From Merdimonas faecis (GTDB lineage: Bacteria > Bacillota > Clostridia > Lachnospirales > Lachnospiraceae), in the NCBI RefSeq assembly GCF_001754075.1, contig NZ_MIEH01000007.1:1-64000 (forward strand): 64,000 bases of DNA, read 5' to 3'. The position numbers were made by a program, and so were the translations under genes. This document shows positions 8,408 to 15,997 of this stretch, piece after piece. Every line of letters starts with the position of its first letter. Positions within the stretch are counted from its first letter, which is position 1. The notes beneath the pieces were generated by a model. That model was not told the DNA's origin. It saw only the letters and a list, made by a program, of their open reading frames with translations, and searched no databases.

Positions 8408-8432
8408 CTCCTTTATAACGAAGGAGTTTTTC
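8408..8432 (+). terminator. Terminator of IS4 transposase
   Basis: CTCCTT (8408-8413) pairs with AAGGAG (8421-8426), followed by TTTTT, 27 bases after the stop. Confidence 0.65.
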
Positions 8433-8450
8433 CCATGTCTAACTTTCTGT

Positions 8451-8503
8451 AAAAAAGAGAAGTTCCGAAGAATGATACATTTTTATATCAGTTCTTCGGA
8501 ACT
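8451..8503 (-). terminator. Inward-facing terminator, right end of IS4
   Basis: A perfect 12-base stem (AGTTCCGAAGAA at 8461-8472 with its complement at 8492-8503) is followed on the minus strand by TCTCTTTTTTAC. It mirrors the inward terminator at the left end. Confidence 0.65.
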
Positions 8504-8537
8504 ATGGGTTTGTTCCAATGTTATCTTAATGACATTG

Positions 8538-8547
8538 GGTTGTCGTT
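8538..8547. repeat. Right target duplication of IS4 element
   Basis: GGTTGTCGTT, identical to 6917-6926, immediately after the right inverted repeat. Confidence 0.92.
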
Positions 8548-8579
8548 AGCCATCTTTTTCTCTTTTTAGGGGATAAATT

Positions 8580-8619
8580 CAGGGACAGGTGTGACTCGCA
8601 CGAGTCACACCTGCCCCTG
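8580..8619. repeat. Palindromic element P1 (GGGACAGG type)
   Basis: A 19-base-pair stem with one mismatch and a two-base centre. The outer part reads CAGGGACAGG. It lies at the outer end of the IS1182-type element and downstream of the GH32 gene. It resembles P2 (33454-33500) and P3 (41194-41237) in having a GGGAC motif near the ends of a long near-perfect palindrome. Confidence 0.75.
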
Positions 8620-8680
8620 TGTGGGACTATCTATTTCCCGACAGCCCCATTCGCACATACAGCATATTCTTCTTATCAGA

Positions 8681-10012
8681 TTATTCTTCCACCAGCAGTT
8701 CTTCGATCTTCCCCGCCAGCTTTTTCCTAAGCCCATACACCACATGGGTGATCACATACTGGCCGTCGTTGACGAACACCTCGATCAGATGAGGCGACAC
8801 GAAGATATCCAGCTGGCACGTTTCTTTTCCGGTCTTCGGAGTCTGCGCCTTTGTCCGGTAATTCCCAAGCTCCGGAAATACACAGCTCCGGTCTGTACAA
8901 ACGCATCCGTCTTCCATCGTGATCTGATAGCCGCAGACATTTAAAGTCTCGCCGTCACGGATCGGCGCCTTGATGCGAAACGGCCGGTCCATATCGATCT
9001 CATCCAGGGACAGGCACCTTCTGGAATAGCAGGCGTCCACGTGTGGATGCACCCGGAAATAAATGTGGCCATCTTCCACATCCACCGCCCGCGGCATGCT
9101 CATCATGCCGATCCAGCTGCCTCTTTTGTCCTTCTCGTCCCGGACCACCTCCGGCATCCGGATCCAGCCGATCATCACCCGCCGTCCGTCCTCGTCCAGC
9201 GTGGTCTGCGGTGCATAAAAATCCAGCCCGTAGTCGATAAAGCGGAACTCTCCTAAAAGCCGCATGCTGCACTCCGGAAGCTTCAAGTCAGCCAGCCCGC
9301 ACTTTGCATGGTGCCGGTGTTCGATCCCTGCCTCTGTCACATTCATAGGCGAACCAACGAACACGTAGGTATCGCCGATCCGAAACACATCCGGGCACTC
9401 CAGGGTCTCGCCAAAGGCCGGCGTACGACATTCGCCCGCATATTCCCAGCTGGTGCCGTCCGCACTTCTAAAGAACACCGCCCGCCCGATCTCCTTCTGG
9501 TAGGTACTGCCAAGCACCATATAATAACGGCCGTCTTCTTCCCACACCTTAGGATCCCGGGTATCCTTGATATCCCCTTTCTCTTCATCGGTGATCACAG
9601 GAATGATCTGCCTCTTATCCTTCCAGTTGTCAAAATGCCTGCCGTCCTCCGAGGTGATCATGGCCTGGGAAGCCTCATAGCAGTCATTCCAGGAACAGTG
9701 GATATCCTCCTCGTTAGATTCCAGATACCGCACTGCCGTATAGTAAAGATGCAGTTTTCCGTCAATCTCCAGGGCGCTCCCGGAAAAAATACCATTTCTG
9801 TCATAAGCCTTGGTAGGGAATACCGCAATTCCCAGATGTTCCCAATGCACCAGGTCTTTGCTGACCGCATGTCCCCAGTGCATGGTCCCCCACCGGGTTC
9901 CATAGGGAAAATACTGGTAAAACAAATGATATTCCCCTTTATAATAGATAAAACCATTCGGGTCGTTGATCCAATTTCCCGGGGCTTTTAAATGTAAGTT
10001 GTCTCTGATCAT
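8681..10012 (-). CDS. GH32 beta-fructosidase (sucrose or sucrose-6-P hydrolase)
   Basis: A 443-residue glycoside hydrolase family 32 enzyme that cleaves beta-fructosidic bonds of sucrose or fructo-oligosaccharides. The three catalytic motifs are present: WINDPNG with nucleophile Asp17, DTRDPK with Asp about 153 as transition-state stabiliser, and LECPDVF with acid/base Glu about 205. The C-terminal 150 residues form the beta-sandwich. There is no signal peptide, so it acts in the cytoplasm on sugar brought in by the upstream ABC transporter. It is last in the operon, separated from the permease gene by about 220 bases of strongly structured sequence. Sucrose-6-phosphate as substrate is less likely because the uptake system is ABC, not PTS. 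Confidence 0.92.
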   Translation of the reverse strand: MIRDNLHLKAPGNWINDPNGFIYYKGEYHLFYQYFPYGTRWGTMHWGHAVSKDLVHWEHLGIAVFPTKAYDRNGIFSGSALEIDGKLHLYYTAVRYLESNEEDIHCSWNDCYEASQAMITSEDGRHFDNWKDKRQIIPVITDEEKGDIKDTRDPKVWEEDGRYYMVLGSTYQKEIGRAVFFRSADGTSWEYAGECRTPAFGETLECPDVFRIGDTYVFVGSPMNVTEAGIEHRHHAKCGLADLKLPECSMRLLGEFRFIDYGLDFYAPQTTLDEDGRRVMIGWIRMPEVVRDEKDKRGSWIGMMSMPRAVDVEDGHIYFRVHPHVDACYSRRCLSLDEIDMDRPFRIKAPIRDGETLNVCGYQITMEDGCVCTDRSCVFPELGNYRTKAQTPKTGKETCQLDIFVSPHLIEVFVNDGQYVITHVVYGLRKKLAGKIEELLVEE

Positions 10013-10072
10013 GTCTGAAGCCTCGTTTCTAGTTTACTTATTTTCACAATTTTTGTGGCTCTTGTTATTCCA

Positions 10073-10223
10073 CCGGATTGTTCCGTGCTCGCACTTTCAC
10101 AATCCGGCCCTATATTCGCATATCGTGGGATATTCATCCCACTTTTATGCTCATATAAGGGCGGTTTCCAAGGTCTTTTGCCCACTTATGAGCAAGTTCA
10201 TGTGGGGTCAGACCTTTGAAACC
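10073..10223 (-). ncRNA. Unclassified triple-hairpin structured block
   Basis: Three long hairpins lie end to end with almost no unpaired bases between them. Hairpin 1 (163-223 of the 10,000s) has a 14-base outer stem with one mismatch (GGTTTCCAAGGTCT with AGACCTTTGAAACC), then CCCAC/GTGGG and ATGA/TCAT. Hairpin 2 (108-161) has CCC/GGG, TATAT/ATATA, GCATA/TATGC and GTGGGAT/ATCCCAC around a four-base loop. Hairpin 3 (73-107) has CCGGATTGT/ACAATCCGG with an inner GTG/CAC. It lies inside the sugar operon between permease and GH32 genes. It has no strong T-run, no open frame, and I do not recognise the family. The strand is inferred from the operon. Confidence 0.6.
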
Positions 10224-10231
10224 TGGAATCA

Positions 10232-11092
10232 CTATTTCACAGCTCCTGCCACAACGCCTCCGATGATCTGTTTCTGAAGTGCCACATACAGGATCATGAT
10301 CGGAATGACACAAAGCAGAAGTCCTGCCATGATTGTACCATAGTCTGCCGAGTATGTACCATAAAAACTATAAGTAGACAGCGGCAGTGTCAGAAGTTCT
10401 TTGTCCGTCAGCACCAGCGACGGCAGAAGGAAGTCATTCCAGAACGCCATGGAGTTCAGGATCACCATGGTGGAAATGATTGGCTTTAACAGCGGCAGTA
10501 CGATCTTAAAGAACGTCTGTGAGTGAGTGCAACCGTCGATGTAAGCCGCTTCCTCCAGTGCGATCGGCACGTTTCCCCGGATAAATCCGTGGAACATGAA
10601 CACGGACATTGCCATGGAAAATCCAGTGTGCATAAAGATCAACGTCAGCCGGTGATTCAGGATATTTAATGTTCCTCCGTAAATGCTGACCAGCGGGATC
10701 ATGATCGCCTGGAACGGAATGATCATGGACGCCACCATCAGTGCAAAGGTCAGCTTGGAAACCATATTCTTGTGACGCACGATATAGTATGCCAGCATAG
10801 CTGCCAGGATGGTTACCAACACCGTCGCAGATACCGTTACGATCAGGGAGTTCTTGAACGCATTCAGGAAATCCATCTGCGTAAATGCATTGACAAAGTT
10901 ATCAAAGGACAGGCCCTTGATGGTAAACAGCCAGGAAAACGGGCTCTTGATAATATCTCGTTTCTCTTTCAGAGAGTTGATCACCACCATCAGGAAGGGA
11001 AACATATATGCGATAAAGATGATGATCAGGCCGATCATGGCCAGTGCATTGGCTAATTTTCTTTTATTTCCGCCGATTGTCGTCTTATTCAT
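10232..11092 (-). CDS. Sugar ABC transporter permease (MsmG type)
   Basis: A 286-residue permease of the CUT1 carbohydrate ABC family (MalG/MsmG type). It has six hydrophobic segments, and the EAA loop for contact with the ATPase reads EEAAYIDGCTHSQTFFKIVLPL near residue 190. Its start overlaps the stop of the other permease by one base (TAATG). No ATPase gene is in the operon, as is common where a shared MsmK/MsmX-type ATPase serves several importers. The linked GH32 enzyme suggests sucrose or fructo-oligosaccharides as substrate. Confidence 0.9.
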   Translation of the reverse strand: MNKTTIGGNKRKLANALAMIGLIIIFIAYMFPFLMVVINSLKEKRDIIKSPFSWLFTIKGLSFDNFVNAFTQMDFLNAFKNSLIVTVSATVLVTILAAMLAYYIVRHKNMVSKLTFALMVASMIIPFQAIMIPLVSIYGGTLNILNHRLTLIFMHTGFSMAMSVFMFHGFIRGNVPIALEEAAYIDGCTHSQTFFKIVLPLLKPIISTMVILNSMAFWNDFLLPSLVLTDKELLTLPLSTYSFYGTYSADYGTIMAGLLLCVIPIMILYVALQKQIIGGVVAGAVK

Positions 11093-11964
11093 TATGCCTC
11101 TACCTCCTGTCTCTTAGTCAGATATACCTGTACTCCACTTATGACCGCTACAATGACAAACAGGATCAGGGCTTCCGCCTGTCCTACGCCGAACTGTCTG
11201 GATGTGAAGGCCTTTTCATATACATGCATAGCCGCCATCTCTGTGGTTCCGTACGGTGCGCCGCCGGTCAACGACAGGTTGACATCGTAAACCATGAACG
11301 CTCTGGACAGCGTCAGGAACAGACAGATCGTGATGGAAGACATCATCAGCGGGAGAATGATATTTTTCAGTTTTACCCAACCGGTCGCTCCATCAATGCT
11401 GGCCGCTTCTATAATATCCTCACTCAGTCCCATGAAGCCGGCCACATAGATCAGGATCATATAACCGGACAGCTGCCATACACTGACTACAACCAGCGCC
11501 ACGAATGCTTTGGTCGGATCTGACAGCCAGGATACTTCGAACAGTTTCCATCCGGTTGCCTCTCCGATGCTGACGAATACACGTGAAAATACAAACTGCC
11601 AGATATATCCAAGAACGATACCGCCAATCAGGTTCGGGGTGAAGAATCCGGCCCGGAAGAAATTCTGGCCCTTGATCCCCCTGGTCAGCAGAAATGCGAT
11701 GGCAAATGCGATCACATTTACGATAATGACAACAAGAATCACATATTTAAATGTCAACAAAAGCGAGTCCCAGAACGCACTGTCTTTCATGACCCCGGCA
11801 AAATTCTCAAGTCCTACGAAATTCTTGACAGCTGCTACGCCGTCCCAATCTGTCAGTGTCAGATATACACCGTAAATAAACGGGACGATCACTACTGCCA
11901 GGAAGCAGAACAGCCCCGGCAGAGCAAAAAAACAGAACTCTTTTCCTCCATTTTTCGATCTCAT
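11092..11964 (-). CDS. Sugar ABC transporter permease (MsmF type)
   Basis: A 290-residue CUT1 permease (MalF/MsmF type) with an N-terminal membrane helix near residues 11-32 and five more hydrophobic segments. The EAA motif is IIEAASIDGATGWVKLKNI around residue 190. Translation starts after a GGGAGGA site. It sits 16 bases after the solute-binding protein gene and overlaps the next permease, so the three transport genes are one unit. It forms the membrane channel with its partner. Confidence 0.9.
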   Translation of the reverse strand: MRSKNGGKEFCFFALPGLFCFLAVVIVPFIYGVYLTLTDWDGVAAVKNFVGLENFAGVMKDSAFWDSLLLTFKYVILVVIIVNVIAFAIAFLLTRGIKGQNFFRAGFFTPNLIGGIVLGYIWQFVFSRVFVSIGEATGWKLFEVSWLSDPTKAFVALVVVSVWQLSGYMILIYVAGFMGLSEDIIEAASIDGATGWVKLKNIILPLMMSSITICLFLTLSRAFMVYDVNLSLTGGAPYGTTEMAAMHVYEKAFTSRQFGVGQAEALILFVIVAVISGVQVYLTKRQEVEA

Positions 11965-11979
11965 GATTTTTCCTCCCTT

Positions 11980-13362
11980 TTACTCCTGCTCATCCCAGTA
12001 ATCTTCTATCTCTTCTATCAGTTCCTCCCGGTCGCAGCGGTCCGCCATATATTTCTGCATCGCTGCACCCAGAACCGACCAGTGGTCATTCGGGACGATA
12101 GCTGATGCATTAAATGTGGTTCCTGCGTGTACCTGTTCATAAATGTTTTTACTCAGCGGATCCTCCGGTTCATAGGGATTATTCTGGAACGGCGGGATGA
12201 TGCTGCAGGTCTTCACCAGCATCTGCTGTCCGATCTCGCTGTAAACGATCCAGTTCAGGAATTCCTTTGCTGCCGCCTGCTCCTTTTCTGTTGCCACCTG
12301 GCCGTCCAGCATTACCTGCTTGGAGGGAGACGCCTGGATCTTCTGGTTTGCAAAATCGTCAGGATCATCATTCATAAAATAGGGAAGGAATCCGTACTCA
12401 TCCCCGGTCTCGGCTCCGGCCTCTTCAAGATTTGGCCATGCCCAGTTGCCGTTGAACCAAAATGCTGTCTTTCCATCTACCAGATCGATGGCCATCTCAT
12501 CATAATCGGCTCCCAGCGGATCGCCCTTTGCCACATTATATTCTTTCAGGATATCAAACATATCAAGGAACTGAGACATGCGGTCATAGGTTTTCAGATC
12601 CAGTGTTCCGTCCTTAATCTCTTCAATCGCCTTTGCAGCTCCTTCGGAAGTCCCGTCATAGGTCTCATAAATGTACTGTAAATGGTGGGCTCCTACAGAC
12701 CAGTCATCTTTTGCCAGAGAGATCGGCTTCTCGATGCCTGCGTCCTTAAGCCTGTCCAGAAGCTCTACGAACTCCTCCTGGGTATGGATCGAAGACGGAT
12801 CAAAGCTCTCTCCTAACGCATCCTCGATCACCTTCTTGTTGTAAATGATCCCGCGGCCTTCGATACAGAGCGGGAAGCTGTAAACCTTTCCATTCACGGT
12901 AGTCAGATACCCTTCCGCTTCGGCGGTCCAGGGCTCATTGGAAAGATCTGCCGCCTTTTCTTCTGCCAGTGCAATTACGTCTGTCGTATCCAGAATAGAA
13001 AGTGTAGGCGGTGTTCCGGAGTTATAAAGACTGACTACCTTTGTATAGGGAGAATCTCCGTCCGTTACCGGCATAACCTCCACATGTACCCCCGACTTTT
13101 CCTCGAACACCTTGCTCATCTCCTCCAGCGCCGTCTGGATCTCCGCTTTGGAGTTCAGAAGTGTAATGCTGGTGCCGTCAAGCGAGGTATCATACTCAAA
13201 GGAATCCACGGATGTATCGATCGGCACCGTCTTTTCTTCTTCATTCGGATCGTCCGGGTCGCTGGCAAACCCAAAACGTACCCCGCATCCGGCAGCCATT
13301 GTCAGCACCAGCGCCACGGCAAGCCCGCAGGCGGCAGCCCTCGATACGATTTTCTTCTTCAT
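11980..13362 (-). CDS. Sugar ABC transporter solute-binding lipoprotein
   Basis: A 460-residue extracellular binding protein of the CUT1 family. The N-terminus is a lipoprotein signal (basic MKKK, hydrophobic stretch, then LTMAAGC with lipid-anchored Cys about 26). The mature protein has typical family-1 binding-protein patterns such as AFWFNGNWAWPNLEEAGAE near residue 300. It is the first gene of the operon, preceded by GGAGGAGA, and is controlled by the LacI operator just upstream. It should capture the sugar, probably sucrose or short fructans, for the two permeases. Confidence 0.9.
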   Translation of the reverse strand: MKKKIVSRAAACGLAVALVLTMAAGCGVRFGFASDPDDPNEEEKTVPIDTSVDSFEYDTSLDGTSITLLNSKAEIQTALEEMSKVFEEKSGVHVEVMPVTDGDSPYTKVVSLYNSGTPPTLSILDTTDVIALAEEKAADLSNEPWTAEAEGYLTTVNGKVYSFPLCIEGRGIIYNKKVIEDALGESFDPSSIHTQEEFVELLDRLKDAGIEKPISLAKDDWSVGAHHLQYIYETYDGTSEGAAKAIEEIKDGTLDLKTYDRMSQFLDMFDILKEYNVAKGDPLGADYDEMAIDLVDGKTAFWFNGNWAWPNLEEAGAETGDEYGFLPYFMNDDPDDFANQKIQASPSKQVMLDGQVATEKEQAAAKEFLNWIVYSEIGQQMLVKTCSIIPPFQNNPYEPEDPLSKNIYEQVHAGTTFNASAIVPNDHWSVLGAAMQKYMADRCDREELIEEIEDYWDEQE

Positions 13363-13390
13363 AGTCTCTCCTCCTTCATATTTTCGTTCT

Positions 13391-13457
13391 TAAGTAACCG
13401 GTAAAGTAACCGGTTACTTTATGGTCTCATCTTAGCACCAGCTAAGCATTTCGTCAA
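13391..13457 (-). promoter_or_regulatory. Sugar operon promoter with LacI operator
   Basis: On the minus strand TTGACG (13452-13457) and TAAGAT (13429-13434) are 17 bases apart. The perfect 18-base palindrome AAAGTAACCGGTTACTTT (13403-13420) lies at the start of the transcript, with a partial second copy (AAGTAACCGGT) at 13392-13402. Position and symmetry indicate repression by the divergent LacI protein. Confidence 0.8.
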
Positions 13458-13529
13458 CAAAATCCACTTATTTTTATTGTTTTTGTTAATACTATCCGAA
13501 TTTATACTCTGCCCTTTATTGATTATTTA

Positions 13530-13586
13530 CAAAACCGGTTACTTAACCGCTACTTTCTTGTCTCTACTGTTCGTTTTTGCTATAAT
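13530..13586 (+). promoter_or_regulatory. Promoter of LacI gene with third operator copy
   Basis: TTGTCT (13558-13563) and TATAAT (13581-13586) are 17 bases apart. A further ACCGGTTACTTAACCG-like site lies at about 13533-13549, just upstream of the -35 box, and may serve autoregulation or looping with the main operator 115 bases away. Confidence 0.6.
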
Positions 13587-13625
13587 TAATCTATATTCAG
13601 GCTGAAAAAAAGGAGACGTATTTTT

Positions 13626-14660
13626 ATGGCGCAGAAAAAGAAAGTAACCTTTGACGATATTGCAAAATATACACACTTTTCAAAGACCACCATTTCAAGG
13701 TATTTTAATCATCCGGATTCTCTGACACTGGAAAATCAGAAGATTATCTCAGATGCTCTGGAAAAACTGAATTACCAGGAAAATAAAGTGGCACGTATTC
13801 TGGCCAGCGGAAAGACTGAGTTCATCGGTCTTCTGATCCCGGACCTCTATCACCACTATTATGCAGAGGTGCTAAACCAGATCCTTTCCACTTATGAGAC
13901 TTTTGGTTATAAATTTCTGGTCTTTACCGGAAATGCCAATGAAGAGATTGAGCGCAGATACATCCAGGAGCTTTTGGCCTATCAGATCGAGGGCATGATC
14001 ATCTTGAGCCACACCATCCCTTCCCGGGAACTGGCCCAGCTGCCGATCCCTATCGTGACTATCGAGCGTGAAGATCAGTTTGTCAGCAGCATCAACACCG
14101 ACAACTATATGGGCGGCTACCAGGCTGCAAGCCTGCTGGCAAAGCATGACTGTGATATCCTGATCCACATCAATTCTCCTACGGATCCCAAAATCCCCAG
14201 CTACGGACGGATCCAGGGATTTAAGGACTGCTGCCGGGAACAAGACCTGAGAAACGAACTTTTTTTCCGGGAATTCGGCCACAGCTATGAAAGCGTCCAG
14301 CCCCTTCTTAGAGAAATCCTCGATAAACTGGACGAAACCTATGCCGGACAAAAGAAGGGTGTCTTCGTATCCAACGATACTCTGGCCAATACCTTTTTAA
14401 ATCTTTTGTTCCGTAAACACGGCTGTCTGCCGGCAGATTATCTGCTGGTCGGTTTTGATAATTCGCCGGTTTCCAGAGAGGCCGTGGTTCCCATAAGCAC
14501 AGTGGGGCAGCAGATTGATAAGCTGGCCTACGAGGCGGTCCGCCTGCTGGTGGAGCAGATGAATGAACGCAAAAAAAGAAGACCGGCTCCTTTGCTGGAA
14601 CCCGTCCATAAAGTGATCGCACCCACGATTTTCCGGCGGGAAACCACAGAACGGGAATAG
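13626..14660 (+). CDS. LacI-family regulator of sucrose/fructan operon
   Basis: A 344-residue LacI/GalR regulator. The N-terminal helix-turn-helix reads VTFDDIAKYTHFSKTTISRY (residues 8-27), followed by the hinge helix and a periplasmic-binding-like sugar domain (EFIGLLIPDLYHHYYAEVL near 60). It is transcribed away from the ABC-GH32 operon, and palindromic GTAACCGGTTAC sites lie between them, so local repression relieved by a sugar is the likely mode. An AGGAG site lies 10 bases before the ATG. The stop codon is inside a strong terminator stem. Confidence 0.92.
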   Translation: MAQKKKVTFDDIAKYTHFSKTTISRYFNHPDSLTLENQKIISDALEKLNYQENKVARILASGKTEFIGLLIPDLYHHYYAEVLNQILSTYETFGYKFLVFTGNANEEIERRYIQELLAYQIEGMIILSHTIPSRELAQLPIPIVTIEREDQFVSSINTDNYMGGYQAASLLAKHDCDILIHINSPTDPKIPSYGRIQGFKDCCREQDLRNELFFREFGHSYESVQPLLREILDKLDETYAGQKKGVFVSNDTLANTFLNLLFRKHGCLPADYLLVGFDNSPVSREAVVPISTVGQQIDKLAYEAVRLLVEQMNERKKRRPAPLLEPVHKVIAPTIFRRETTERE

Positions 14661-14686
14661 CACTTCTGCCATTCCCGTTCTGTTTG
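14647..14686. terminator. Bidirectional terminator between LacI and PrdE-like genes
   Basis: CAGAACGGGAAT (14647-14658) pairs perfectly with ATTCCCGTTCTG (14671-14682) and is followed by TTTGATT. It overlaps the LacI stop codon and separates two convergent genes. Confidence 0.75.
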
Positions 14687-14697
14687 ATTATCTCTTT

Positions 14698-15177
14698 TCA
14701 GCTTCGTTTTCTCATCTTCAGCTTCAACATCGCCAGCGCTTTTCTGGCATCCAGTTCATTCACTGTATTTTCTGCCAACACCGTGGTCTCATCACCCATA
14801 GCCCCGGTCTTATCATAGGCTTTATAGTAGCACAGAACTCCATCCAGGGAGTCGTTCTGCACTACAAAGTCCTTTGCCGGCACCATGCTGAGCGCCACCA
14901 CCGGCACACCTCTTTTTTCCGCCGCCTCGATGGCGTGAGCATAGTCCACGTGGTTATTTCCCAGTCCGTTGCAGGAAAATACGGCTCCGTCCGCCCGGGC
15001 ACACTCCAGTGTCACGCCTACCCGCTCCGCAGACAGATATTTGTCCTCATTCTTATCCGGCGATCCAACAATGATGATACCTCTTAAATTCACATCCTGA
15101 TCCTCAGACAAGACCTCTACCAGCGGATCTCTGTAATAGTGCAGAGACGTTTCCTTCATACTTGTTCCAATTCCCAT
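14698..15177 (-). CDS. PrdE-like protein (C-terminal half of PrdA/GrdE fold)
   Basis: A 159-residue protein that matches the C-terminal (alpha-subunit-like) part of the D-proline reductase PrdA and glycine reductase GrdE proproteins. GIGTSMKETSLHYYRDPL at the start corresponds to the segment just after the pyruvoyl cleavage site, GIIIVGSPDKNEDKY and GNNHVDYA follow, and the ending DARKALAMLKLKM is typical. The Cys that becomes the pyruvoyl group in PrdA/GrdE is absent: the protein simply starts Met-Gly-Ile-Gly. That is what is known for PrdE, an accessory protein of proline reductase loci. AAGGAGG precedes the start. No PrdA, PrdB or GrdB gene is in the window. Confidence 0.75.
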   Translation of the reverse strand: MGIGTSMKETSLHYYRDPLVEVLSEDQDVNLRGIIIVGSPDKNEDKYLSAERVGVTLECARADGAVFSCNGLGNNHVDYAHAIEAAEKRGVPVVALSMVPAKDFVVQNDSLDGVLCYYKAYDKTGAMGDETTVLAENTVNELDARKALAMLKLKMRKRS

Positions 15178-15223
15178 GTCACTGCCTCCTTATGCTTACC
15201 CTCGTTTTTACGAAATCCATCTG

Positions 15224-15979
15224 CTAGTCCATCGCCCGCATCACGCCGTCCCGAAATTCATTCGGTGTGACAATGGCCGGCATGCACCCCATATCGATAA
15301 CAGAATGTCCGCCTTCAAATCCGCAGGGCTCATCGCCAAACATCCAGGTGTCATACACGGCTCCCTGTCCGGACACCTCCTTGACAATATAAACATCTTT
15401 GCGGTCCGGCTCATAGGTTTCCTGGAACACATGCTTCTCTGTGCATTTGTATCCATTGAATTTTTTCATCTGCTCCCGAAAGATCTGACAGAAGGTATCG
15501 CAGGCCCGGTGCGCCGCTTCCGGCCCCGGCCGGTCTGCCCATGTGCCTTCTTTCAAAACTACGTCAAAGGAAATCAGCATATCACTCTCAAGTGGTGTCC
15601 CGGCCCTTCCCCAGGCCACCTTCTCTGCCAGGATTCCATCACTGGCTCCGAAGTTGCACACCTGCCGCCCGCTCTCATCAATCCCGGTCAGCAGGACATA
15701 CACGCCGGTCAGCGTATGGGTAATCCCCTCCCCGACTTTTCCAAGCACCTTTGTGGATAATGGAATGACATCCATAATGGTATTCGTGTGCTGCTGATGC
15801 TCATCCGGAGCAATGATCCGGATATCAATGCTCTTGATCAGCGGCTCCGCCTTTAAGATCTCGTCTGCCGTTTCTTTGCAGACTGTCAGATGTCCGTCCA
15901 CCGTCACCCTGTTTTCTGTCCCGTATGCTACATCCGTCACATGATAAGCCCGTACGGTAAGTCTGGATCCTGTTTCCAT
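15224..15979 (-). CDS. PrdD-like protein (N-terminal half of PrdA/GrdE fold)
   Basis: A protein of about 251 residues resembling the N-terminal (beta-subunit) region of PrdA/GrdE. Characteristic stretches are GITHTLTGVYVLLTGIDESG (about residue 85), FGASDGILAEKVAWGRAGTP, DRPGPEAAHRACDTF, and VKEVSGQGAVYDTWMFGDEP near 205. It precedes the PrdE-like gene by 46 bases, so the two together reproduce the proprotein order without the cleavage site. The start is either the ATG at 15979 or a GTG at 15991; neither has a clean ribosome binding site. It lies directly after the serine dehydratase genes. Its role in amino-acid reduction is inferred. Confidence 0.73.
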   Translation of the reverse strand: METGSRLTVRAYHVTDVAYGTENRVTVDGHLTVCKETADEILKAEPLIKSIDIRIIAPDEHQQHTNTIMDVIPLSTKVLGKVGEGITHTLTGVYVLLTGIDESGRQVCNFGASDGILAEKVAWGRAGTPLESDMLISFDVVLKEGTWADRPGPEAAHRACDTFCQIFREQMKKFNGYKCTEKHVFQETYEPDRKDVYIVKEVSGQGAVYDTWMFGDEPCGFEGGHSVIDMGCMPAIVTPNEFRDGVMRAMD

Positions 15980-15997
15980 ATTGCTGACCACTTCCTT

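Larger units (their letters stand above)
6927..8537 (+). mobile_element. Complete IS4-family insertion sequence
   Basis: A 1,611-bp element bounded by perfect 17-bp inverted repeats (CAATGTCATTAAGATAA at 6927-6943, complement at 8521-8537) and flanked by 10-bp direct repeats. It carries one transposase gene, an inward-facing hairpin plus T-run at each end that would block read-through from outside, and its own terminator after the gene. The perfect ends, perfect duplication and intact frame point to a recent insertion into the neighbouring IS1182-type element. Confidence 0.95.
5055..8583 (-). mobile_element. IS1182-family insertion sequence, split by IS4
   Basis: The transposase defines an IS1182-type element. 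Possible ends are an imperfect inverted repeat, CCGAATTTTAACCCCTAA at 5055-5072 and, reading inward from the right, CCTGAATTTATCCCCTAA at 8583-8566. Between these ends the 1,611-bp IS4 element plus one target copy has been inserted 33 bases before the transposase start. Without it the element would be about 1.9 kb, a normal IS1182 size. The ends and any target duplication need comparison with other copies. The transposase frame is intact, but its promoter has probably been displaced. Confidence 0.65.

Noticed and set aside
5055-8583. Composite transposon formed by the two IS elements
   Set aside because: The elements are of different families and nested, not flanking cargo.
9308-9991. 227-codon frame antisense to the GH32 gene
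   Set aside because: The GH32 motifs on the other strand are complete; this is a shadow.
8681-10012. Sucrose-6-phosphate hydrolase of a PTS locus
   Set aside because: The operon contains ABC, not PTS, uptake genes, so free sucrose or fructan is the more likely substrate; the two activities cannot be separated by motifs.
10073-10223. Retron, group II intron or IscB-type guide RNA
   Set aside because: No reverse transcriptase, intron protein or IscB/TnpB gene lies nearby, and no matching consensus could be recognised.
10073-10223. Simple terminator series after the permease
   Set aside because: None of the three hairpins is followed by a convincing T-run on the operon strand, and the GH32 gene is clearly part of the same unit.
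15176-15760. 194-codon plus-strand frame over the PrdD-like gene
   Set aside because: Antisense to a recognisable family and without homology pattern or ribosome binding site.
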